This document shows, one piece after another, positions 27,541-35,469 of a stretch of DNA of 64,000 nt. Where the stretch lies: assembly GCF_017831975.1 (NCBI RefSeq), contig NZ_JAFDSS010000001.1:1922001-1986000 (forward strand), in the 5' to 3' direction. How positions within the stretch are numbered: position 1 is the first letter of the stretch; every line of letters begins with the position of its first letter. Made by a program: the position numbers and the translations under genes. Below the pieces are notes generated by a model. It was not told the DNA's origin and did not search any database. It saw nothing but the letters and a program-made list of their open reading frames with translations. This DNA comes from Microbacterium terrae (GTDB taxonomy: Bacteria > Actinomycetota > Actinomycetes > Actinomycetales > Microbacteriaceae).

Positions 27541-29321
27541 CCGTCACCGAACCCCGTCTCGCCTCGCCCGCGGCGACGAACCCGGCGCTGGTCCGTCGCG
27601 CCGGCTGGAAGCCTGCCGCGATCGTGCTCCTCGTCGCCGTCGTCGCCTGGGCGATCGCCCTCCCCACCCTCCACGACGCACCGTGGCACCTGTTCGGCCT
27701 CATCCCGGCCGCCAGCCCGCTGTTCCCGATCTCGATCGCGCTCGTGACCATCGCGTTCTGCGTCGCCATCGCGTGCGGCGCGACCCGGACGGCCGGGGTG
27801 GCGCTCGTGGCGACCGTCCTCATGATGCGCCTGCCCACGGCGGTGTCGACCGATGCGCCGCTCTACTCGTGGACATTCAAGCACTTCGGCCCGATCGACT
27901 ACATCCAGCGCTTCGGCAGCGTCGACGTGACAGCCGACATCTACCACAACTGGCCGGGCGCGTTCTCGCTCATCGCCTGGATCAACACGATCACCGGGTC
28001 GGAGACCATCGTCATCGCGCAGTGGTTCGCCGTCGGTGCTCAGCTCGCGTTCACCGGAGCGGTGTTCTTCCTCGCCCGCACGTACGGGTACTCCGCGGCG
28101 ACCGCTCTGGTCGCCGCATTCGGAGCGCACCTCGTGAACTGGGTCGGGCAGGACTACCTCTCCCCGCAGGCCATCGGCTTCGCCCTCGGGATCGTGGTGA
28201 TCGCGCTGGTGCTGGCGTCGACCCGCACGCGAGCCGCCTCGTGGGTGGCGGTGCCGATCTTCACCGCGATCGTGGTGACCCATCAGCTCACGCCGTACTG
28301 GTTGCTCGCCGCGATCCTGCTGCTCACGCTGCTGGGCCGCGTCAGGCCCCGGTACGTCGTCGCGGTGTTCGCCGCGATCGCCATCGGCTACCTGCTTCTG
28401 CACTTCGAGGTCGTGATGAAGTTCGGAGACCTCATCAACCTCGACTTCCTCAGCAACATCCTGACGCCCTCGGCGCGCAACGAGGTGCTCGGCGCCCCGA
28501 GCATCGGGCAGGTGATGAACTCGTGGATCGCACGCGGCATCACGGGGCTCGTCTGGGTGTCCGCCGGCGCGGTCGTCGTCGTGCACCTCATCCGCCATCG
28601 CGACACGTGGCGCGACATCGCCGTGCCGGCGGTGGTCGCCTTCTCCCCCGGCCTGATCCTGCTCGGCCAGGGGTACGGCGGCGAGGCGATGTTCCGCGTG
28701 TTCCTCTACTCGATCCCCGGGTGCATGCTCATCCTCGCCCCCGTCCTCACGCGCATGCTCACCGGCGGACTCGCGCTCGGCCGGCGCGCGACGCAGGTCG
28801 CCGCCACAGCCGTCCTCACGGTCGTCGCGCTGGGATCGATCCAGACGTCGTACGGCGGATGGTTCGCCAACCTCGTCACGCCCGAGTCCGTGCGGCTGAC
28901 CACCCAGGTGCTCACCGAGGAGGACCCGTCCACCCTCACGATCGGCGTCGCCCCCGGGGCACCCGGCCGGATCGTCGCGGAATACGTCGACTTCGTCCGC
29001 GCCAACCAGCTCTTCGACAGCGGCATCGACATGTGGCTGACCTCGTGGCCGGGCTGGGAGGACGAGGAGTTCGCCGACCCGCGTCGCGTGAAGCGCCTCA
29101 CCGACAGCCTGGTGTGGGAGCAGCGCCCCGCCCTGGTCGTCATCACCGAGCAGATGCGCGCCTACAGCGCGTACTACGGCACGCTCCCCGACGGCGCCCT
29201 CGAGCGCTTCCAGGGCTTCCTCGACGACGACTCCCGCTGGGACCTCGTCTACGAGTCGGACGAGACGCTGGTCTACCGCCTCGACCTCACCCTCCGCGCC
29301 GACTCGGCAGGGCAGGACTGA
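27537..29321 (+). CDS. Large polytopic membrane protein, candidate polymerase or GT-C glycosyltransferase
   Basis: A 594-residue protein with about 11-12 hydrophobic helices up to residue 440 and a soluble C-terminal domain of about 150 residues. A loop after the second or third helix contains STDAPLYSWTFKHFGPIDYIQRFG and DIYHNWPG, with acidic residues placed as in GT-C enzymes that use polyprenyl-phosphate sugars. In its operon position it could also be the Wzy-type polymerase, which is otherwise missing. I cannot tell these apart by eye. It overlaps the preceding gene by 4 bases and precedes the next by 1. Confidence 0.65.
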   Translation: MTVTEPRLASPAATNPALVRRAGWKPAAIVLLVAVVAWAIALPTLHDAPWHLFGLIPAASPLFPISIALVTIAFCVAIACGATRTAGVALVATVLMMRLPTAVSTDAPLYSWTFKHFGPIDYIQRFGSVDVTADIYHNWPGAFSLIAWINTITGSETIVIAQWFAVGAQLAFTGAVFFLARTYGYSAATALVAAFGAHLVNWVGQDYLSPQAIGFALGIVVIALVLASTRTRAASWVAVPIFTAIVVTHQLTPYWLLAAILLLTLLGRVRPRYVVAVFAAIAIGYLLLHFEVVMKFGDLINLDFLSNILTPSARNEVLGAPSIGQVMNSWIARGITGLVWVSAGAVVVVHLIRHRDTWRDIAVPAVVAFSPGLILLGQGYGGEAMFRVFLYSIPGCMLILAPVLTRMLTGGLALGRRATQVAATAVLTVVALGSIQTSYGGWFANLVTPESVRLTTQVLTEEDPSTLTIGVAPGAPGRIVAEYVDFVRANQLFDSGIDMWLTSWPGWEDEEFADPRRVKRLTDSLVWEQRPALVVITEQMRAYSAYYGTLPDGALERFQGFLDDDSRWDLVYESDETLVYRLDLTLRADSAGQD

Positions 29322-29322
29322 C

Positions 29323-30906
29323 ATGCGCACCGCGGCCGACGCCGTGACGCGGCGCACCCCCCGGCCCCAGCCCGACCTGGCGGCCGGGGCGGGGGGCATG
29401 ACGGGGGCGGTCATCACCACCTACGCGGCGCGGTTCGCGTCGATGATCGCGTACGTGGCGCTTCTCCCGGTGGTGCTCACCGCCTTCGGCGCCGAGGCGT
29501 ACGGCCTCTACATGCTCACCGTGGCCGTGGGTGCGCTGTTCCAGCAGGATCTCGGCGTGGGCGGAGCCACGACGCGGTTCATCGGCGTCGCGGCGCCCTC
29601 GGGCGACTTCGCACGGATGCGCCGGGTCGCTGCGGCGAGCAACATGTTCTTCCTCGCCGCGGCGGTCATCCTCTCCAGCATCACCGCGCTGGTGTTCGCC
29701 CTCACCATCCCCCGCACCCAGTTCGGCGCGGAGCTGTCCGACACCGCGTGGATCCTCGCGATCCTCGGCGTCGCCAACGTGTTCATCCTGCTGTCGTTCT
29801 CCTCCAACCGGCAGATCCTCACAGGCATCGGGCGCCTCAAGGACGTGAACTACCTCCTCATCGGCCTCGCACTGTTCCGCATCGCCCTCACCTTGGTGGT
29901 GTGCTGGGCGGGCATCGGCATCGTCGCCGTCGCGGCGGTCGACGTGCTCGGCATCCTCGCGTTCGGCATCGCGACGTACGTCCTGCGGCGCACCCGCGCG
30001 CCGCAGATCACCGCCCGTCCGCGCGACTTCCGCTGGAGCGTGTTCCGCGAGCTGTTCGCGGTGTCGGCGCAGCTCATGATCCTCGGCCTCGCCGGCGTGG
30101 TGATCATGCAGGTGGGCGGCATCCTCACCGCCCTCATGCTCCCGATCGCTTACACCGCCCTCTACGCGGCGGGCCAGCGCATCTACCTCCTGGTGAAGGA
30201 GGTGACGAACTCGCTCGCCACCGCGGTGCTGCCGACCGCGTCGATGCGCGAAGGCGGAGCCGAAGGCGCACCGATCGGCGAGATGTACCTGCGCGGCACC
30301 AGCTACGCGAACATGCTGATGATGGTCGTGCTCGTGCCGGTGGTCGTCTTCATGCCGCAGATCATGGCGGTGTGGCTCGGGCCGTCGGGCGCCGGCGCCG
30401 CTGTCGTCGCGCAGATCCTCGTGCTGTCGATGTTCGCGAACAACAACCATCTGCTCGCCGTCCCCATCCTCACCGCGCAGGGGTCGGTGCGCGGCTATGC
30501 GGTGCTGCACACCATCTGGGCGGTCACCGGCACGGCACTTGCGGTCCTCCTCGGCGAGCCGCTCGGGCTCACCGGCATCGCGCTCGGTCTCACCCTGCCG
30601 ATCCTGCTGCTCGAGCCGTTCTACATCGCGATCGCACTGCGCCGTCTCGACCTCACCGTCAAGGACTTCGCGATCCGCTGCCTGCTGCTGCCGTTCGGAA
30701 CCGTCGCGCCGCTGGCCGCCGCGCTGTTCGTCGTGAGCCTGCTCGACCCGCCGATCGCGCTGATCCTGGTGATCTGCGCGATCTGGGCGATCGCCGCGAT
30801 CGCCCTCTACTACTTCATCGCCTTCGATCCGGCGACGCGTGCGTCGCTGCGATCCACCCTCACCCGCCGCCTGCGCGGCGGCCGCACCGTGGAGGACACC
30901 CCATGA
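29323..30906 (+). CDS. Flippase-like polytopic protein (MOP/Wzx type), second of two
   Basis: A 527-residue membrane protein with about 12-14 helices. The segment YAARFASMIAYVALLPVVLTAFGAEAYGLYML and the following DLGVGGATTRFIG are typical of O-antigen/exopolysaccharide flippases (RfbX/MurJ-like fold). Compared with the first flippase of the operon it is longer and clearly different in sequence. It starts 1 base after the previous stop and overlaps the pyruvyltransferase gene by 4 bases. Confidence 0.8.
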   Translation: MRTAADAVTRRTPRPQPDLAAGAGGMTGAVITTYAARFASMIAYVALLPVVLTAFGAEAYGLYMLTVAVGALFQQDLGVGGATTRFIGVAAPSGDFARMRRVAAASNMFFLAAAVILSSITALVFALTIPRTQFGAELSDTAWILAILGVANVFILLSFSSNRQILTGIGRLKDVNYLLIGLALFRIALTLVVCWAGIGIVAVAAVDVLGILAFGIATYVLRRTRAPQITARPRDFRWSVFRELFAVSAQLMILGLAGVVIMQVGGILTALMLPIAYTALYAAGQRIYLLVKEVTNSLATAVLPTASMREGGAEGAPIGEMYLRGTSYANMLMMVVLVPVVVFMPQIMAVWLGPSGAGAAVVAQILVLSMFANNNHLLAVPILTAQGSVRGYAVLHTIWAVTGTALAVLLGEPLGLTGIALGLTLPILLLEPFYIAIALRRLDLTVKDFAIRCLLLPFGTVAPLAAALFVVSLLDPPIALILVICAIWAIAAIALYYFIAFDPATRASLRSTLTRRLRGGRTVEDTP

Positions 30907-31880
30907 CTCTGCCCATCGAGAACACCGGCTCGCTCCTGCCGCACACCGGCGACGCGATCACCGAGATGCAGCGCCGCTCCCACATCGCGCTGTCGGCCCT
31001 GCACCGCGGGGTCGACCGGCTCGTGCTCACCGACTTCCCCGACTACGAGAACATCGGCGACTCGGTGATCGCCCTCGGCCAGGCCGAGTTCTGGCGGCAG
31101 GCGGGCATCGGCGTCGAGGCGACCTACTCGTGGCGCACGATCTCGCCGAAGGTCTACGAGTCGCCCGTCCCCGTCGCGATCCAGGGCGGCGGCAACTTCG
31201 GCGGCCTCTACCCCCAGCACAGCGAGCACCGCTATCGCCTCGCCGAACGGCTCGATCCCCTGATCGAGCTCATCCAGGAGCCGCAGTCGGTGCATTTCGA
31301 GACGGATGCCGATCGCCGCGCGTTCGCGCGACGCATGGCTCCGCGCCGCCGTCTGCGCATGGCGGTGCGCGACCGGGTCTCGTTCGCCACGGTCAGCGCA
31401 CACGTGCCGAACGTGATCCTCGCGCCCGACAGCGTGCACATGCTCGGTCACCTGGAGTCGGCGGCGCCGTCGACCGCGGTGGTGCATCTGCTGCGCCGCG
31501 ACGACGAGAGCGCCGGCCCCGGGAGCATCGCGACGGCCGTCGACTGGCCCGCGATGACCTTCGCCGACCGGCTGCGGCAGCGACTGAGCCGCACGTTCGC
31601 CGAGGGCGCGGTGACCCGCACGATGAACCGCTCGACCGACCGCTGGTTCGCCGACGCGGCGAAGCGGCTCGCGACCGGCGTCGCACTCCTCTCCCCGGGC
31701 GAGACGATCATCACCGATCGACTCCACGCGATGCTGATCGCCCTGCAGATGGGCAGGCGCGTCATCGCGATCGACAACGCGAACGGCAAGCTCAGCAGCT
31801 ATGCGGCGACCTGGTTCGAGGACCTCGACCTGCCGCTCGAGTTCGCGCCCGACCTCGCCGCAGCGACGGACATGGTGTAG
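30903..31880 (+). CDS. Polysaccharide pyruvyl transferase
   Basis: A 325-residue GT-B-like enzyme that adds a ketal-linked pyruvate from phosphoenolpyruvate to a sugar. The family blocks are DYENIGDSVIALGQAEFW near residue 45, AIQGGGNFGGLYPQ near 97, and the C-terminal ITDRLHAMLIALQMGRRVIAIDN (about 270-292). This implies an acidic, pyruvylated polymer, as in succinoglycan (ExoV) or secondary cell-wall polymers (CsaB). Translationally coupled to the flippase gene. Confidence 0.9.
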   Translation: MTLPIENTGSLLPHTGDAITEMQRRSHIALSALHRGVDRLVLTDFPDYENIGDSVIALGQAEFWRQAGIGVEATYSWRTISPKVYESPVPVAIQGGGNFGGLYPQHSEHRYRLAERLDPLIELIQEPQSVHFETDADRRAFARRMAPRRRLRMAVRDRVSFATVSAHVPNVILAPDSVHMLGHLESAAPSTAVVHLLRRDDESAGPGSIATAVDWPAMTFADRLRQRLSRTFAEGAVTRTMNRSTDRWFADAAKRLATGVALLSPGETIITDRLHAMLIALQMGRRVIAIDNANGKLSSYAATWFEDLDLPLEFAPDLAAATDMV

Positions 31881-31882
31881 CC

Positions 31883-33133
31883 GTGGTCATCGCACGCGAG
31901 CCGAGGGCGACGGCGTCCACGCCGCGCGACGACAGCGTCGCGCGGCCGCACGCCGCCGTCTCCTCGGGCAGGATCCCCGGCAGGGACCTGCTCTCGGACG
32001 GCGTGCGGATCAGTGTCGAGCTCGCGCCGCTGATCGTGCCCGAGCGCGAGACCGTGGTGCGCGCCGTGCGCGCACTCATCGGGATGGGCGCCGACGCGCG
32101 GGCGGGACGCACGTTCGACGGCGCCCGCTGGCGCTACGACGGCGACCTCCTCGACGCGCAGGCCGAGCGCATGGTGCAGCCCCTCCGCGCCGAGCACACC
32201 GGCGACGCCGGGCTGCCGCGGCTGCGCGAGGCCGTGGCATCCGACCTGCCCTTCATGGTGTTCCTGGGCGACGACCGGGCGTCTCTGTGCATCGATCACC
32301 GGCTCGGCGACGGCTTCCTCAGCGTGATGCTCACCGCGGGCGCCCTCGCCGGGCGCGGCGCCCCGGCGGTCTTCGCGAATGCGGACGACCGCGACCCGCT
32401 GCCCGCCGCGCTGTCTGCGACCTACGGCCGTCACGCGGACCGCCTCGGTGCGCTGCTGCACGACCGATGGGGCGATCACCGGCCGGCGTACTCGGGACCG
32501 ACGGTGCCCGGCGGTCGGGGGCGCCTCGACCTGGTGACGGGGGCGATGGATGCCGCCACGTTCCGTGCCCTCGCCGACTGGAGCCGTGGGCGGGTGCCGC
32601 CGACCCTCGCGATGATGTTCGCGCTGCACGAGGCGCTGCGCCGCACCGGCATCCCCGTGACCGACGAGGGCGCGATCCTCGTCGACCTGCGTCGCTATCT
32701 GCCCTCCGGAAGGTCGACTCTCGCGAACTTCGTCGTCGGCCACCCCGTCTCGGTGCGGGACGGCATCGACGTCGCCGGAGCCCGATTCCACCGGGATCTC
32801 CACGTCGGCCGCCCGCTCGCCGCCCTCACCTCGGGTCTCCTGACGCGCGCCTGGCGGCGTCCTGCTCCGGCCGTGGTGCCCGCGGCGGCGAGTCCGATCG
32901 TCAGCGACATGGGCTTCCTCCGGGCGCTCGAGCCGCTTCCGTGGGCGTCGGACGATGCGGTCGTGCGGGTGTCGGTGGACCCCGCGGGCCGCAACGGCAT
33001 CACCGCCCTCACCGCCGTGCTGCGCCGGCGCCTCAACATCTCGGTGAGCTTCGACAGCTCGCTGTGGGAGCGCGATGCGGTCACCGCCGCGTGCGACCTC
33101 CTCCGCCACGATCCGAAGGGACTGCTGCCGTGA
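31883..33133 (+). CDS. Condensation-fold acyltransferase (PapA/WES-like)
   Basis: A 416-residue protein. The segment SLCIDHRLGDGFLSVML (from about residue 134) holds H-x-x-x-D-G with His139 and Asp143-Gly144, the catalytic motif of the CoA-dependent acyltransferase/condensation superfamily; the first His of the usual HH pair is Asp138. Downstream, VPPTLAMMFALHEALRRTG and LVDLRRYLPSGRSTLANFVVG resemble wax-ester synthase and PapA proteins. It probably transfers a fatty acyl or other acyl group to the glycan or its lipid carrier. The GTG start lies 2 bases after the previous stop. No carrier-protein or NRPS module is nearby. Confidence 0.6.
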   Translation: MVIAREPRATASTPRDDSVARPHAAVSSGRIPGRDLLSDGVRISVELAPLIVPERETVVRAVRALIGMGADARAGRTFDGARWRYDGDLLDAQAERMVQPLRAEHTGDAGLPRLREAVASDLPFMVFLGDDRASLCIDHRLGDGFLSVMLTAGALAGRGAPAVFANADDRDPLPAALSATYGRHADRLGALLHDRWGDHRPAYSGPTVPGGRGRLDLVTGAMDAATFRALADWSRGRVPPTLAMMFALHEALRRTGIPVTDEGAILVDLRRYLPSGRSTLANFVVGHPVSVRDGIDVAGARFHRDLHVGRPLAALTSGLLTRAWRRPAPAVVPAAASPIVSDMGFLRALEPLPWASDDAVVRVSVDPAGRNGITALTAVLRRRLNISVSFDSSLWERDAVTAACDLLRHDPKGLLP

Positions 33134-34068
33134 CCACGACCGCACCCGCCCCCCTGACCGACTCCGGCAGCACGCCGCCCGTGGACACCCGGCGACGCCG
33201 GAGACGCCGCCTCACCCTCGGCATCTCCGCCGGCATCCTCACGATCGTGCTGGTGCTCGGCGGTGTCTGGTGGTTCACCGGCTTCTCGTTCCTCGGCGCG
33301 CGCTACGGCGACGACTCGGTGCTGTTCGACGACTTCGACGGCGCGGCCGGCGACAAGCCGAACCCCGACGTCTGGAGCATCCAGACCGGCGGCGGCGGCT
33401 GGGGCAACGAGGAGCTGCAGGAGTACACCGAGGATGCCGTGGCGCTCGACGGCGACGGCAATCTGGTGATCACCGCCACCGTTCCCGAAGACGGCACCCA
33501 GCCGACCTCGGGGCGCATCACGAGCCACGGCAAGTGGTCGTTCAGCTTCGGGCGGCTGTCGGCGCGCATCAAGCTGCCGGAAGGCCAGGGGCTCCTCCCC
33601 GCCTTCTGGCTGCTGGGCGACAACATCGACCGCGTCGGCTGGCCGGCCGCCGGAGAGGTCGACATCATCGAGACCCCGAACACCACGAGCCGCAGCACCC
33701 ACCACCTCCACGGCCCGACGGGGATCACCAACAAGTGGTCGCTCAACGAGGGCTACGACATGCCGGTGCCCCTCGCCGACGGCTTCCACGTCTACACGGT
33801 CGAGAAGCAGGAGGGCCGGATCATCATGGCCATCGACGACCAGATCGTGATGGACGTCGAGGAGTGGGATGTGCCCGTCCCCGGTCGCTGGGTCTTCGAC
33901 GCACCGACCCACGCGCTGTTCAGCCTCGCCGTCGGCGGCAACTGGCCGGGCGACCCCGACGCATCGACCCCCGTGGTCAACGAGATGGTGATCGACTGGA
34001 TGTCGTTCACCCCGGCGGATCAGCTCGGCGACACCCCGATCGGCTCGCTCGGAGAGGTGACCCGGTGA
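33130..34068 (+). CDS. Membrane-anchored GH16 glycanase
   Basis: A 312-residue protein with a run of seven arginines (residues 21-27) and a signal anchor (about 28-50), which places the rest outside the cell. The beta-jellyroll domain carries GEVDIIE with Glu176, Asp178 and Glu181, the GH16 nucleophile/acid-base motif, after LPAFWLLGDN. GH16 enzymes cut beta-1,3/1,4-glucans, galactans and related polymers; some act as transglycosylases. In an export operon it may trim or release the polymer, as ExoK does for succinoglycan. GTGA overlaps link it to both neighbours. Confidence 0.85.
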   Translation: MTTTAPAPLTDSGSTPPVDTRRRRRRRLTLGISAGILTIVLVLGGVWWFTGFSFLGARYGDDSVLFDDFDGAAGDKPNPDVWSIQTGGGGWGNEELQEYTEDAVALDGDGNLVITATVPEDGTQPTSGRITSHGKWSFSFGRLSARIKLPEGQGLLPAFWLLGDNIDRVGWPAAGEVDIIETPNTTSRSTHHLHGPTGITNKWSLNEGYDMPVPLADGFHVYTVEKQEGRIIMAIDDQIVMDVEEWDVPVPGRWVFDAPTHALFSLAVGGNWPGDPDASTPVVNEMVIDWMSFTPADQLGDTPIGSLGEVTR

Positions 34069-34655
34069 CCGGCGCCAACACGATGGCGGAGGGGGCGACC
34101 GCCCGCGACCTCGTCCGCAGCGTCGCACAGGATCTGACGTGGGGATGGAAGTCGTTCATCACGAACAGCGTCGCCGGGTCGCCGCTGTGCCCGCGTGCTC
34201 TGCGCTACGCGATCCTGCGCCTGCGCGGCTTCGACGTGCAGACCCCCAAGCTCCAGTCCCGCTGCACCTTCACCGGCGGGCGCGACATCCGGATCGGGGC
34301 GCGCACCTCGGTGAACGTGTGGTGCTACTTCGAGGCCGTGGCCCCGATCCGCATCGGCGAGGACTGCCACATCGCGATGTTCACCACGATCATCACCAGC
34401 TCCCACGACGTCGGCCCCGCCGGGGTGATCCACCGTCGCAGCAGCGCCCCGGTGACGATCGGCGACCGGGTGTGGCTCGGCGCGCACGTGACCGTGCTCC
34501 CGGGCGTGACCATCGGAGACGACGTGGTCGTCGCCGCGGGCGCGGTCGTGCACCGCGACCTCGCCGCGGGTGGCGTGTACGGAGGGGTGCCCGCGCGCCT
34601 CATCCGCACGCTCGACGAGGCCCCTTCCGTTCTGGCGGCGGCGAACGCCGGGTGA
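34065..34655 (+). CDS. Hexapeptide-repeat acyltransferase (WcaF/WbbJ type)
   Basis: A 196-residue left-handed beta-helix acetyltransferase. It has hexapeptide repeats (IRIGEDCHIAMFTTIITSSHDV and VTIGDRVWLGAHVTVLPGVTIGDDVVVAAGAVV), with His394-type chemistry supplied by the SSHDV histidine, and the family ending GGVPARLIR. It likely O-acetylates a sugar of the polymer. It is the last gene of the operon. The GTG at 34065 overlaps the GH16 stop; an internal ATG at 34081 is a possible alternative. Confidence 0.85.
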   Translation: MTGANTMAEGATARDLVRSVAQDLTWGWKSFITNSVAGSPLCPRALRYAILRLRGFDVQTPKLQSRCTFTGGRDIRIGARTSVNVWCYFEAVAPIRIGEDCHIAMFTTIITSSHDVGPAGVIHRRSSAPVTIGDRVWLGAHVTVLPGVTIGDDVVVAAGAVVHRDLAAGGVYGGVPARLIRTLDEAPSVLAAANAG

Positions 34656-34696
34656 ACCCGGTCGGCCTGCCGGCGCAGCGTGCCTACGCTGGAGGC

Positions 34697-35332
34697 ATGA
34701 CCACCGTGCTACTCACCGGCTTCGAGCCGTTCGGCGGCGATCCGTCGAACCCGAGCGGAGAGGCGGTGCACCTGGTCGCCTCGCGCTGGAGCGGGCCGGA
34801 GACGCTCGTGACCGCGGTGCTCCCGGTGACCTTCGGCGGCGGCGCCGCGGCGATGCGCGAGCTGATCGCCGAGCACCGACCCGACGTCGTGGTCGCCGCG
34901 GGGCTCGCGGGAGGCCGCGCCGCCGTCGGCGTCGAGCGGATCGCGGTGAACCTCGTCGACGCCCGCATCCCCGACAACGCCGGGGCGCAGCCCGTCGACG
35001 CGCCGAGTGTCGCCGGCGCTCCCCCGGCGGCGTTCGCCACGCTGCCGGTCAAGGCGATCACCGGCGCGCTGTCCGCCGCCGGCATCCCGGCCGAGCTGTC
35101 GCACTCCGCCGGCACCTTCGTCTGCAACCACGTCTTCTTCACCGCGATGGATACCGCGCCCGCAGGCGTGCGCGCCGGGTTCGTGCACGTGCCGTGGTCG
35201 GCCGAGCACGCGCCGTCCGCCGATGCCCCGACCCTCCCCCTGCACGACATCGCGCGCGCACTCGAGATCACGGTGCGCACCTCGCTCGACACGGGCGTGG
35301 ATGCCGCGGTCCCGGGCGGCGCCATCCACTGA
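34697..35332 (+). CDS. pcp: Pyroglutamyl-peptidase I
   Basis: Cysteine peptidase (C15) that removes N-terminal pyroglutamate from peptides. The 211-residue protein begins MTTVLLTGFEPFGGDPSNPS. It contains the Glu block GLAGGRAAVGVERIAVN, the nucleophile in SAGTFVCNHVFF and the catalytic His in FVHVPWSAE. TACGCT ends 6 bases before the ATG with GGAGGC in the gap, so it has its own promoter apart from the polysaccharide operon. Length and motifs are normal. Confidence 0.93.
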   Translation: MTTVLLTGFEPFGGDPSNPSGEAVHLVASRWSGPETLVTAVLPVTFGGGAAAMRELIAEHRPDVVVAAGLAGGRAAVGVERIAVNLVDARIPDNAGAQPVDAPSVAGAPPAAFATLPVKAITGALSAAGIPAELSHSAGTFVCNHVFFTAMDTAPAGVRAGFVHVPWSAEHAPSADAPTLPLHDIARALEITVRTSLDTGVDAAVPGGAIH

Positions 35333-35469
35333 GGCAGCCCTCGGGCCGCAGGGCGCGGAGTGGAGGTCTGCGCACGGGAGGATACCCCGGCCCCAGGCAT
35401 CCTCCGCATCCGGAATCACCTCCGCTTCGAGGCGGCGCCGCAAGCCCGCAAGCCCCGCAAGCCCGCGCG

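Noticed and set aside
31883..33133. Reading the condensation-fold protein as part of a nonribosomal peptide synthetase
   Set aside because: No adenylation, carrier or thioesterase domain is present in the protein or nearby; a stand-alone acyltransferase fits better.
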